Assembly: GCF_000717995.1 (NCBI RefSeq)
Contig: NZ_JODM01000011.1
Coordinates: forward strand, 62,001 to 126,000
Length of the DNA: 64,000 bases
From: Streptomyces violaceorubidus
GTDB lineage: Bacteria; Actinomycetota; Actinomycetes; Streptomycetales; Streptomycetaceae
Direction: 5' to 3'
Below the pieces are notes generated by a model, which had not been told where the DNA came from, made no database searches, and worked only from the letters and a program-made list of their open reading frames with translations. Each line of letters starts with the position of its first letter. The stretch's first letter is position 1. The translations under genes and the position numbers were made by a program. Of the stretch, positions 55,396-63,783 are shown piece by piece.

Positions 55396-56775
55396 ATGCC
55401 CATGGGTCACACGGCCACAGCCCAGGCAGGCTCCGGCGGCCTGACAGCGACCGAGCACCGCCTGGCCAACGGCCTGCGCGTGGTGCTCTCCGAGGACCAC
55501 CTGACCCCGGTCGCGGCGGTGTGCCTCTGGTACGACGTCGGCTCGCGCCACGAGGTCAAGGGGCGTACCGGCCTGGCTCACCTTTTCGAGCACCTCATGT
55601 TCCAGGGCTCCGCCCAGGTCAAGGGCAACGGTCACTTCGAGCTGGTGCAGGGCGCCGGCGGCTCGCTCAACGGCACCACCAGCTTCGAGCGGACCAACTA
55701 CTTCGAGACCATGCCCGCCCACCAGCTGGAGCTCGCCCTCTGGCTGGAGGCCGACCGCATGGGCTCCCTGCTGGCCGCCCTGGACGAGGAGTCGATGGAG
55801 AACCAGCGGGACGTCGTCAAGAACGAACGCCGCCAGCGCTACGACAACGTCCCCTACGGCACGGCCTTCGAGAAGCTGACCGCCCTCGCCTACCCGGAGG
55901 GGCACCCCTACCACCACACGCCGATCGGATCGATGGCGGACCTGGACGCGGCGACCCTGGAGGACGCACGCGCCTTCTTCCGCACCTACTACGCACCGAA
56001 CAACGCGGTGCTGTCGGTCGTCGGCGACATCGACCCCGAGCAGACGCTCGCCTGGATCGAGAAGTACTTCGGCTCCATCGCCTCGCACGACGGCAAGCAG
56101 CCTCCCCGGGACGGTTCGCTGCCCGACGTCATGGGCGGGGAGCTGCGCGAGGTCGTCGAGGAGGAGGTCCCGGCCCGCGCCCTGATGGCGGCCTACCGCC
56201 TGCCCGAGGACGGCACGCGCGCGTGCGACGCGGCCGACCTGGCCCTGACCGTCCTGGGCGGCGGCGAGTCGTCCCGCCTGTACAACCGGCTCGTACGCCG
56301 CGACCGCACGGCCGTGGCCGCCGGGTTCGGCCTGCTGCGGCTCTCCGGGGCGCCCTCCCTGGGCTGGCTGGACGTGAAGACGTCCGGTGACGTCGAGGTG
56401 CCGGTCATCGAGACGGCCATCGACGAGGAGCTGGCCCGGTTCGCCGAGGAGGGTCCCACGGCCGAGGAGATGGAGCGCGCCCAGGCCCAGCTGGAGCGCG
56501 AGTGGCTGGACCGCCTGGGCACGGTGGCGGGCCGCGCGGACGAACTGTGCCGGTACGCCGTCCTGTTCGGCGACCCGCAGCTCGCCCTCACCGCCGTGCA
56601 GCGGGTGCTCGAGGTGACCGCGGAGGAGGTCCAGGAGGTCGCCAAGGCCCGCCTGCGCCCCGACAACCGCGCGGTGCTCGTCTACGAGCCCACCGCCCCG
56701 GCCCCCGCCGACGAGACCACCGTCACCGTCTCCGTGACCGACGCCAGCGACGAGAACGAGGAGGCGGCCAAGTGA
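55396..56775 (+). CDS. M16-family zinc metallopeptidase, catalytic subunit
   Basis: A 459-residue M16 peptidase (pitrilysin/mitochondrial processing peptidase type). The zinc motif HLFEH is in TGLAHLFEHLMFQGSAQ, and the downstream Glu region is present (ENQRDVVKNERRQRY). The substrate cannot be told. No signal peptide is seen, so it is likely cytoplasmic. The ATG at 55396 follows AAGGGA by 5 bases. A second ATG at 55402 is also possible. It overlaps the next gene (GTGA), which encodes the motif-free partner. The two probably form a heterodimer. Confidence 0.9.
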   Translation: MPMGHTATAQAGSGGLTATEHRLANGLRVVLSEDHLTPVAAVCLWYDVGSRHEVKGRTGLAHLFEHLMFQGSAQVKGNGHFELVQGAGGSLNGTTSFERTNYFETMPAHQLELALWLEADRMGSLLAALDEESMENQRDVVKNERRQRYDNVPYGTAFEKLTALAYPEGHPYHHTPIGSMADLDAATLEDARAFFRTYYAPNNAVLSVVGDIDPEQTLAWIEKYFGSIASHDGKQPPRDGSLPDVMGGELREVVEEEVPARALMAAYRLPEDGTRACDAADLALTVLGGGESSRLYNRLVRRDRTAVAAGFGLLRLSGAPSLGWLDVKTSGDVEVPVIETAIDEELARFAEEGPTAEEMERAQAQLEREWLDRLGTVAGRADELCRYAVLFGDPQLALTAVQRVLEVTAEEVQEVAKARLRPDNRAVLVYEPTAPAPADETTVTVSVTDASDENEEAAK

Positions 56776-58160
56776 CCGAGCTCGCCACCATGGAATTCCA
56801 CGCCCAGCCGCAGGCCGGCGAGCCCAAGCCGTGGGCGTTCCCCGCCCCCGAGCGCGGCAGCCTCGACAACGGCCTCACCGTGCTGCGCTGCCACCGCCCC
56901 GGCCAGCAGGTCGTCGCGGTCGAGGTGCTCCTGGACGCCCCCCTGGACGCCGAGCCGGCCGGTCTCGACGGCGTGGCCACGATCATGGCGCGCGCCTTCT
57001 CGGAGGGCACCGACAAGCACTCCGCCGAGGACTTCGCCGCCGAGCTGGAGCGTTGCGGCGCCACCCTGGACGCGCACGCCGACCACCCCGGCGTCCGGCT
57101 GAGCCTGGAGGTGCCCGCCTCGCGTCTCGCCAAGGCCCTCGGCCTGCTCGCCGACGCCCTCAGGGCGCCCGCCTTCGCCGACGGCGAGGTCGAACGGCTG
57201 GTGCGCAACCGGCTCGACGAGATCCCGCACGAGCTGGCCAACCCCTCCCGGCGCGCCGCGAAGGAACTCTCCAAGGAACTGTTCCCGGCGACGGCGCGCA
57301 TGTCGCGCCCGCGCCAGGGCACCGAGGAGACGGTCGCGGCCATCGACTCCGCGGCCGTACGCGCCTTCTACGAGCGCCACGTCCGCCCCGCCACGGCCAC
57401 CGCCGTGGTCGTCGGCGACCTCACCGGCGTCGACCTGGACGCACTGCTCGGCGACACCCTGGGCGCGTGGACCGGCTCGGCCGCCGAGCCGCGTCCCGTC
57501 CCTGCGGTGACCGCCGACGACCGGGGCCGGGTCGTCATCGTGGACCGTCCCGGCGCCGTCCAGACGCAGTTGCTGATCGGCCGCACCGGCGCCGACCGGC
57601 ACGACCGCGTGTGGCCCGCGCAGGTGCTCGGCACCTACTGCCTCGGCGGCACCCTCACCTCGCGCCTGGACCGCGTCCTGCGCGAGGAGAAGGGCTACAC
57701 CTACGGCGTTCGGGCGTTCGGCCAGGTCCTGCGGTCCGCGCCGGACGGCACGGGTGCCGCGATGCTCGCCATCAGCGGGTCCGTCGACACCCCCAACACC
57801 GGTCCCGCCCTGGAGGACCTGTGGACGGTGCTGCGCAAGCTCGCCGCGGAGGGCCTCACCGACGCCGAACGCGACGTTGCCGTGCAGAACCTGGTGGGCG
57901 TGGCACCGCTGAAGTACGAGACGGCGGCGGCCGTGGCGAGCACGCTGGCCGACCAGGTCGAGCAGCACCTGCCCGACGACTTCCAGGCCACGCTCTACCG
58001 TCAACTGGCCGCCACGGGCACCGTGGAGGCCACCGCGGCGGTCGTGAACGCCTTCCCGGTGGACCGCCTCGTGACGGTTCTCGTCGGCGACGCGGCGCAG
58101 ATCAAGGAGCCCGTCGAGGCCCTCGGCATCGGTGAAGTGACCGTGGTGGCGGCGGAGTAG
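56772..58160 (+). CDS. M16-family peptidase, non-catalytic partner subunit
   Basis: A 462-residue M16 homologue that lacks the HxxEH zinc motif (GLDGVATIMARAFSEG in its place). It keeps the C-domain substrate-binding segment REEKGYTYGVRAFGQV. It resembles the alpha/beta pairing of mitochondrial processing peptidase, where one chain is catalytic and the other guides substrate. The GTG start overlaps the previous stop codon, which implies coupled translation in equal amounts. Confidence 0.9.
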   Translation: MTELATMEFHAQPQAGEPKPWAFPAPERGSLDNGLTVLRCHRPGQQVVAVEVLLDAPLDAEPAGLDGVATIMARAFSEGTDKHSAEDFAAELERCGATLDAHADHPGVRLSLEVPASRLAKALGLLADALRAPAFADGEVERLVRNRLDEIPHELANPSRRAAKELSKELFPATARMSRPRQGTEETVAAIDSAAVRAFYERHVRPATATAVVVGDLTGVDLDALLGDTLGAWTGSAAEPRPVPAVTADDRGRVVIVDRPGAVQTQLLIGRTGADRHDRVWPAQVLGTYCLGGTLTSRLDRVLREEKGYTYGVRAFGQVLRSAPDGTGAAMLAISGSVDTPNTGPALEDLWTVLRKLAAEGLTDAERDVAVQNLVGVAPLKYETAAAVASTLADQVEQHLPDDFQATLYRQLAATGTVEATAAVVNAFPVDRLVTVLVGDAAQIKEPVEALGIGEVTVVAAE

Positions 58161-58286
58161 CGGCACGCGCGCGCGGTGGCCCTGGTGACCGGAGTGTCAG
58201 CAGGGCCGCAGGGCCACCGTTTGTCCGAATTGGGGGAGTGACGGCCCGTCTGCCCTGTGGCGTGCACTACAAAAAGCCTGTTGCGT

Positions 58287-58316
58287 TTGAGTATTGAACG
58301 CAGCCGCGTTTAGCGT
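58287..58316 (+). promoter_or_regulatory. Probable promoter of the riboswitch leader
   Basis: TTGAGT (58287-58292), an 18-base gap, then TAGCGT (58311-58316). It would start transcription near 58323 and give a leader of about 215 bases containing the riboswitch. Confidence 0.55.
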
Positions 58317-58365
58317 CTTCCGGGCTGTTCGTCAGGCAGTGCGCCGCACCCGCGGCACCGGACAG

Positions 58366-58518
58366 TCATCGCCGAGTCCCCGTACGGCGCGAGCCAGGGG
58401 AGCCGGGGACCCAACGCAGTCCCTGGGGTGAATCGGACGCCCGCGCGCACCGCGAGGGGGTCCGTAGGAGACCTTCCACCTCCGAACCCGTCAGCTAACC
58501 CGGTAGGCGAGAGGGAAG
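58366..58518 (+). ncRNA. Cyclic di-AMP riboswitch (ydaO/yuaA type)
   Basis: Conserved ydaO landmarks appear in order: GGGGAGCCGGGGACCCAAC, GGGGTGAATCGGACG, GGGGGTCCGTAGGAG, then CCGAACCCGTCAGCTAACCC and GGTAGGCGAGAGGGAAGG. In streptomycetes this class precedes cell-wall hydrolase genes, which fits the M23 peptidase directly downstream. High c-di-AMP would normally switch expression off. Whether it acts on transcription or translation cannot be told. The purine-rich end leaves it close to the ribosome binding site. Confidence 0.88.
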
Positions 58519-58536
58519 GAAAGGACAAGCCTCTAC

Positions 58537-59289
58537 ATGGCGTTCACGCGCGCCACCGGGAAGCACCGCCGTCCCAGCCGGATGCACCGCACCACCGCCC
58601 GCGCGGCGGGAGTCGCGGCCCTCGCCACCACCGGCGTCGTCGGCACCCTCGCGGCTCCGGCGCTCGCCGCCGAGTCCGAGGTCGAGCAGAGCGGACTCAC
58701 TCCGGTCGTCACCATCGGCGACTCCATAGCCGACGAGATCGACGCACAGGCCGTCGCCCAGAAGCAGGCGGCCCTGGACGCCGCGGCCCAGGAGGCGGCC
58801 CGCGAGCGGGCGGCCGAGGCGGCCAAGGAGGCACGCGAGGCCAAGGAGCGCGCCGCGCGGGAGGCGGAGCGCAAGCGCCTCAACACCTTCGTCGCGCCGA
58901 TCACCGCGTCGTACGTCTCCACCGCGTACCAGGCCGGCAGCTCCCTGTGGTCCTCCGGCAGCCACACCGGCATCGACTTCCACGCCTCCAGCGGGACGAC
59001 CGTGCACGCCGTGGGCGTCGGCACCGTCGTGGAGGCCGGCTGGGGCGGGGCGTACGGCAACCAGGTGGTGATCAAGATGCACGACGGCACGTACACGCAG
59101 TACGGGCACCTGTCGTCCATCGGCGTCTCGGTCGGCCAGTCGGTCGAGCCCGGCCAGCAGATCGGCCTGTCCGGCGCCACCGGCAACGTCACCGGACCGC
59201 ATCTGCACTTCGAGGCCCGCACGAGCTCCGAGTACGGCTCGGACATGGACCCCGTCTCCTACCTCCGCTCCCACGGCGTGAACGTCTGA
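58537..59289 (+). CDS. Secreted M23 family peptidoglycan endopeptidase
   Basis: A 250-residue cell-wall hydrolase. The signal peptide is RTTARAAGVAALATTGVVGT with an ALA-type cleavage site (APALAAES). Residues about 70-110 are an Ala/Glu/Arg-rich coiled coil (AAREAERKRL). The C-terminal LytM domain has HTGIDFHAS, the HxxxD zinc motif, and GPHLHFEARTS with the second catalytic His. It cleaves peptide cross-links in peptidoglycan. It lies directly behind a c-di-AMP riboswitch, so it should respond to turgor and cell-wall state. Confidence 0.93.
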   Translation: MAFTRATGKHRRPSRMHRTTARAAGVAALATTGVVGTLAAPALAAESEVEQSGLTPVVTIGDSIADEIDAQAVAQKQAALDAAAQEAARERAAEAAKEAREAKERAAREAERKRLNTFVAPITASYVSTAYQAGSSLWSSGSHTGIDFHASSGTTVHAVGVGTVVEAGWGGAYGNQVVIKMHDGTYTQYGHLSSIGVSVGQSVEPGQQIGLSGATGNVTGPHLHFEARTSSEYGSDMDPVSYLRSHGVNV

Positions 59290-59301
59290 CGCAGGCGTCC
59301 G

Positions 59302-59331
59302 AAAGCCCCGGCTTCCCGAGCCGGGGCTTTT
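59302..59331 (+). terminator. Terminator after the M23 peptidase gene
   Basis: AAAGCCCCGGCT pairs exactly with AGCCGGGGCTTT around five bases and ends in TTTT, about 13 bases after the stop. Confidence 0.95.
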
Positions 59332-59416
59332 CGCATTTAATATCGCTTGATTGGCCTGGGATCGTGCAACACGCGTCAGTCATCGGCGTTTCACGGGGGC
59401 AAAGGGGAGGTCGCTC

Positions 59417-60112
59417 ATGCGTATTCCGGCGCATTCGGTGTGCACGGCGATCCGGGACGACATCGTCACCGGCGTACACGGCCGCGGGAGCCGGCTCACC
59501 GAGGAACTCCTCGCCCGCCGCTACGGAGTCTCCCGCGTGCCGGTCCGCGAGGCCCTGCGCACGCTGGAGGCCGAGGGCTTCGTGGTGACCCGGCGGCACG
59601 CGGGCGCGTGCGTGGCCGAGCCGACCGAGCGGGAGGCCGCCGACCTGCTGGAGACGCGCACGCTCCTGGAGCCGCTCGGCGCCTCCCGGGCCGCCCGGCG
59701 GCGCACCGAGGCCCACCTCAAGGTGTTGCGCGGCCTGGTCAGGCTGGGGCAGGACCGGGCCAGGCAGGGCACCGGCGAGGAACTGCGCGCACTGGGCGGC
59801 TGGTTCCACGAGACCCTCGCCCGGGCGGCGGACAGCCCCTCCCTGGCGGCGCTGCTGACCCAGCTCCGCCACAAGATCGACTGGATGTACGTCGTGGAGG
59901 CTCCGGCCGGTCCGGTGGAGTACTGGGCGGAGCACGGCGCCATCACGGATGCCGTGGCCCGGGGGGACGGCGAACGCGCGCGGGAGCTCATGACCCTGCA
60001 CATCGAGCGGTCGGCGTCCGCGCACCGGCTGCGCTTCGCCTCCGGCGGCGGACGGACGGAGCGTGTGAGGAATGCGCAACATCCCGTAAACACGGCGGGC
60101 CCGCGCCGGTAA
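59417..60112 (+). CDS. GntR/FadR-family regulator
   Basis: A 231-residue regulator. The N-terminal winged HTH (SRLTEELLARRYGVSRVPVR, EALRTLEAEGFVVTRRHAGA) is followed by an FCD-type helical effector domain (LETRTLLEPLGASRAARRR, ITDAVARGDGERARELMTLH). The ATG 59417 follows GGGGAGG by 7 bases. It is a different protein from WhiH, with no sporulation link. Targets are unknown. It may regulate an unlinked catabolic pathway. Confidence 0.9.
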   Translation: MRIPAHSVCTAIRDDIVTGVHGRGSRLTEELLARRYGVSRVPVREALRTLEAEGFVVTRRHAGACVAEPTEREAADLLETRTLLEPLGASRAARRRTEAHLKVLRGLVRLGQDRARQGTGEELRALGGWFHETLARAADSPSLAALLTQLRHKIDWMYVVEAPAGPVEYWAEHGAITDAVARGDGERARELMTLHIERSASAHRLRFASGGGRTERVRNAQHPVNTAGPRR

Positions 60113-60168
60113 CGCGTGCCGTATACAAAGGGCGGGGAATTCCGTCCGGTGTTTTTCTGCTGCCCGTG

Positions 60169-60219
60169 AACGGGATCAACGGGATCAACGGGATCAACGG
60201 GATCAACGGGATCAACGGG
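60169..60219. repeat. 9-bp tandem repeat (AACGGGATC), five copies plus a partial
   Basis: Five perfect AACGGGATC units from 60169 to 60213, then AACGGG. It lies after the GntR gene and is non-coding. The unit length is a multiple of three but no gene runs through it. Confidence 0.95.
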
Positions 60220-60262
60220 CGGGCGGGCCGAAAAAGCCGAAAGAGCAGAACGAGAAAAGAAG

Positions 60263-60298
60263 CGAAAGGCCCGTCCGGTGTCCCCGGCGGGCCTTTCG
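60263..60298. terminator. Bidirectional hairpin between GntR gene and ptsH
   Basis: CGAAAGGCCCG pairs exactly with CGGGCCTTTCG. It lies 20 bases from the ptsH stop and can end both transcripts. Confidence 0.85.
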
Positions 60299-60317
60299 AC
60301 GGTTCCGTCCGTCGGGC

Positions 60318-60599
60318 TCAGACGGTCTCGGGAAGCTCCTCGAGCCCCTCGGCGACCAGCTTCGCCAGCCGCTCCAGGGCGGCCTCGGCGCCCTCGGCGT
60401 CGGAGGCGAGGACGATCTCCTCGCCGCCCTGGGCGCCGAGCCCGAGGACGGCCAGCATGGAGGCCGCGTTGACGGGGGACCCGTCGGCCTTGGCGATCGT
60501 GACCGGGACGCCGGTGGCCGTGGCGGCTCGGACGAAGATGGAGGCGGGGCGGGCGTGGAGACCCTCGGCCCAGCCGACGTTGACGCGGCGCTCAGCCAT
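60318..60599 (-). CDS. ptsH: Phosphocarrier protein HPr
   Basis: HPr passes phosphate from enzyme I to sugar-specific PTS enzymes II. The 93-residue protein has the active-site His in EGLHARPAS and Ser in VNAASMLAVLGLGA, where HPr kinase acts in low-GC bacteria. It has no visible HPrK gene nearby. AAGGG lies just upstream of ATG 60599. Two overlapping DasR sites lie in its promoter region, linking it to N-acetylglucosamine control. ptsH is a known DasR target in S. coelicolor. Confidence 0.97.
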   Translation of the reverse strand: MAERRVNVGWAEGLHARPASIFVRAATATGVPVTIAKADGSPVNAASMLAVLGLGAQGGEEIVLASDAEGAEAALERLAKLVAEGLEELPETV

Positions 60600-60632
60600 G
60601 TGATGCTGCCCTTCAGGTGTTCAGAGGGTTGG

Positions 60633-60663
60633 AGTTGTCTAGACCAGCGTTGTCTAGACCAGT
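60633..60663 (-). promoter_or_regulatory. Two tandem DasR sites upstream of ptsH
   Basis: On the minus strand the two sites read ACTGGTCTAGACAACG (60648-60663) and GCTGGTCTAGACAACT (60633-60648). Each matches the DasR consensus ACTGGTCTAGACCAGT well, and they share one base. They are 34-64 bases before the ptsH start, where binding of DasR would repress until glucosamine-6-phosphate releases it. Confidence 0.9.
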
Positions 60664-60801
60664 TTCCCACATCGTGAAGCAAGCCCGGGACGACCGCCTG
60701 CGCCGTCCCGTGCGGTGCTCGGACCGCGGCCTCGGCCCGAGCTCGTGTCCCCCACAGACTGCCCCGCGCCGTTGTCGTACGCGAGCCGTACTCTGGGGCC
60801 C

Positions 60802-63717
60802 ATGCAGACCTCGTCGGACCGGCACGAGTACCCCGCCCACTGGGAAGCCGACGTGGTGCTGCGCGACGGCGGCACCGCGCGCGTCCGCCCCATCACCGTC
60901 GATGACGCCGAGCGCCTGGTCAGCTTCTACGAGCAGGTGTCCGAGGAGTCGAAGTACTACCGCTTCTTCGCGCCGTACCCCCGCCTGTCCGCCAAGGACG
61001 TCCACCGCTTCACGCACCACGACTTCGTGGACCGGGTGGGACTTGCGGCCACCATCGGCGGCGAGTTCATCGCCACCGTACGCTACGACCGGATCGGGGT
61101 CGGCGGGGCGCCCGCCACCTCCCCCGCCGACGAGGCCGAGGTCGCCTTCCTCGTCCAGGACGCCCACCAGGGGCGCGGCGTCGCCTCGGCCCTCCTGGAA
61201 CACATCGCGGCCGTCGCCCGCGAGCGGGGCATCCGCCGCTTCGCCGCCGAGGTGCTGCCCGCCAACAACAAGATGATCAAAGTCTTCATGGACGCCGGGT
61301 ACACCCAGAAGCGGAGCTTCGAGGACGGGGTGGTCCGCCTGGAGTTCGATCTCGAACCCACCGACCGCTCGCTGGCCGTGCAGTACGCGCGCGAGCACCG
61401 CGCGGAGGCCCGTTCCGTCCAGCGGCTGCTGCAACCGGGCTCGGTCGCGGTCGTCGGCACCGGCCGCACCGCGGGCGGCGTCGGCCGCAGCATCCTCGGC
61501 AACATCCGGGACGCGGGCTACACGGGCCGCCTGTATGCCGTGAACAGGGCCTTTCCCGAGGAGCAGAAGCAACTCGACGGCGTCCCGGCCTGCCGCTCCG
61601 TGCGCGACATCGCCGGGCCCGTCGACCTCGCCGTCGTCACCGTGCCCGCCGAGCACGTCCCCGACGTCGTCACCGAGTGCGGCGAGCACGGTGTGCAGGG
61701 GCTGGTGGTGATCTCCGCCGGTTACGCCGACAGCGGTCCCGAGGGACGCGAACGCCAGCGCGCCCTCGTACGGCAGGCGCGCATGTACGGCATGCGCATC
61801 ATCGGACCCAACGCCTTCGGGATCATCAACACCTCCCCGGACGTGCGGCTCAACGCCTCGCTCGCCCCCCGGATGCCGCGCCCCGGCCGGATCGGCCTGT
61901 TCGCCCAGTCCGGCGCCATCGGCATCGCCCTGCTCTCCCGGCTGCACCGGCGCGGCGGCGGGGTCACCGGCCACACCGGCGTGTCCAGCTTCGTCTCCTC
62001 CGGCAACCGCGCCGACGTCTCCGGCAACGACGTCCTCCAGTACTGGTACGACGACCCGGAGACCGACGTGGCGCTGATGTACCTGGAGTCCATCGGCAAC
62101 CCGCGCAAGTTCACCCGGCTGGCCCGGCGCACCGCGGCCGTCAAGCCCCTGGTCGTGGTGCAGGGGGCCCGGCACGGCGGCGTGGCACCCCAGGGGCACG
62201 CCGTACGGGCGACCCGGCTGCCGCACGCGACCGTCTCCGCGCTGCTGCGGCAGGCCGGCGTGATCCGGGTCGACACCATCACCGACCTGGTCGACGCGGG
62301 GCTGCTCCTCGCCCGCCAGCCGCTGCCCGCCGGACCGAGGGTGGCCATCCTGGGCAATTCGGAGTCCCTGGGACTGCTCACGTACGACGCGTGCCTCTCC
62401 GAGGGCCTGCGCCCGCAGCCCCCGCTGGACCTGACGACCGCCGCCTCGGCCGACGACTTCCACGCGGCCCTGGCCAGGGCCCTGGCCGACGACACGTGCG
62501 ACGCGGTCGTGGTGACCGCCATCCCGACGGTGGGGGAGGGGGCGGCCAGGGACGCCGCGATCGCCAAGGCGCTGCGCTCGGCGGCGGCCGCGGTCCCCAC
62601 CAAGCCGGTCCTCGTGGTCCACGTGGAGCTGGGCGGCCTGGCTCAGGCCCTGTCCGCGGCGACGAGCACCGCCCCGCAAGCGGCTCCGGGCACGGTCTCC
62701 CCGGCTGGTCCGGGCGGCAAGCCGCAGGCCACCCAGGGCGCCGCCCCCGGCCCCGTGGAGGAGGCTGCGCCCGACCAGTCCCACCCGTCCGGCCCGCCCC
62801 GTCCGACCGCCGCACCGGCCCCGCCGCAGCCCTCCGTCCGGGCCCCGGAGGGATCCCGCCTCATCCCCGCCTACCCCGCGGCCGAACGGGCCGTCCGCGC
62901 CCTCGGCGAGGCCGTCGCCTACGCCCAGTGGCGGCGCGAGGCCGCCGACCCGGGCAGGGTCCCGGAGTACGAGGACATCGACGAGAAGGGCGCCGCCGAG
63001 CAGATAGCGGGCTACCTCGCCCGCGGTCAGGGGCTCACCCTCGGCGCCCAGGAGACCTGCGAGCTGCTCGGCAGGTACGGCGTCCGGGTCCACCGCGCGC
63101 TGCCCGCCCCCACCCCCGACGACGCCGCGAGGGCCGCGCGGGCCATCGGCTACCCCGTGGCCCTCAAGGCCACCGCCCCGCACCTGCGGCACCGCGCGGA
63201 CCTGGGCGGCGTACGCCTCGAGCTCGCGGACGAGGAGCAACTGCGCCGGGCCTACGCCGAACTGACCGAGCTGTTCGGGGCGCCCGCGGAGCTGCGCCCG
63301 GTGGTGCAGGGCATGGCCCCGCGCGGCGTCGACACCGTCGTACGGGCGGTCATCGACCCCGCGGCCGGCGCGGTGCTCTCCTTCGGCCTCGCCGGCGCCG
63401 CCACACAGCTGCTCGGTGACATGGCGCACCGGCTGATCCCGGTCACCGACCGGGACGCCACCTCGCTCATCCGCTCCATCCGCACGGCGCCCCTCCTCTT
63501 CGGCTGGCGCGGCTCCGCCCCCGTCGACGCCGCCGCCCTGGAGGAGCTGCTGCTGCGGGTCTCCCGGCTGGTCGACGACCACCCGGAGGTCGTCGCGGTC
63601 ACCCTGGAACCCGTGGTGGTCGCCCCGCGCGGCCTGAGCGTCCTCGGCGCCTCCGTCCGCCTCGCACCCCCGCCCGCCCGCGACGACCTGGGCCCGCGGA
63701 CGCTGCCGGCGTACTGA
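60802..63717 (+). CDS. Protein acetyltransferase of the PatA type (GNAT plus ADP-forming acyl-CoA synthetase domain)
   Basis: A 971-residue two-domain protein. Residues 20-185 are a GNAT domain (VAFLVQDAHQGRGVASALLE is the acetyl-CoA loop). Then comes a CoA-binding/ADP-forming synthetase domain (VAVVGTGRTAGGVGRSILGN, GLFAQSGAIGIALLSRLHRR, IIGPNAFGIINTS), a long Pro-rich linker near residue 640-690, and an ATP-grasp domain (IGYPVALKATAPHLRHRADL). This resembles the acetyltransferases that shut off acetyl-CoA synthetase by lysine acetylation. Here GNAT comes first, as in S. lividans PatA. It is leaderless (TACTCT 7 bases upstream). The substrate is inferred. Confidence 0.88.
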   Translation: MQTSSDRHEYPAHWEADVVLRDGGTARVRPITVDDAERLVSFYEQVSEESKYYRFFAPYPRLSAKDVHRFTHHDFVDRVGLAATIGGEFIATVRYDRIGVGGAPATSPADEAEVAFLVQDAHQGRGVASALLEHIAAVARERGIRRFAAEVLPANNKMIKVFMDAGYTQKRSFEDGVVRLEFDLEPTDRSLAVQYAREHRAEARSVQRLLQPGSVAVVGTGRTAGGVGRSILGNIRDAGYTGRLYAVNRAFPEEQKQLDGVPACRSVRDIAGPVDLAVVTVPAEHVPDVVTECGEHGVQGLVVISAGYADSGPEGRERQRALVRQARMYGMRIIGPNAFGIINTSPDVRLNASLAPRMPRPGRIGLFAQSGAIGIALLSRLHRRGGGVTGHTGVSSFVSSGNRADVSGNDVLQYWYDDPETDVALMYLESIGNPRKFTRLARRTAAVKPLVVVQGARHGGVAPQGHAVRATRLPHATVSALLRQAGVIRVDTITDLVDAGLLLARQPLPAGPRVAILGNSESLGLLTYDACLSEGLRPQPPLDLTTAASADDFHAALARALADDTCDAVVVTAIPTVGEGAARDAAIAKALRSAAAAVPTKPVLVVHVELGGLAQALSAATSTAPQAAPGTVSPAGPGGKPQATQGAAPGPVEEAAPDQSHPSGPPRPTAAPAPPQPSVRAPEGSRLIPAYPAAERAVRALGEAVAYAQWRREAADPGRVPEYEDIDEKGAAEQIAGYLARGQGLTLGAQETCELLGRYGVRVHRALPAPTPDDAARAARAIGYPVALKATAPHLRHRADLGGVRLELADEEQLRRAYAELTELFGAPAELRPVVQGMAPRGVDTVVRAVIDPAAGAVLSFGLAGAATQLLGDMAHRLIPVTDRDATSLIRSIRTAPLLFGWRGSAPVDAAALEELLLRVSRLVDDHPEVVAVTLEPVVVAPRGLSVLGASVRLAPPPARDDLGPRTLPAY

Positions 63718-63783
63718 TCCGCCCCGGGACGGGTGCCGCAGGAGCGTCCCTCGCAGTCAGCGGGTCCCCGTAGGATGGTCGGC

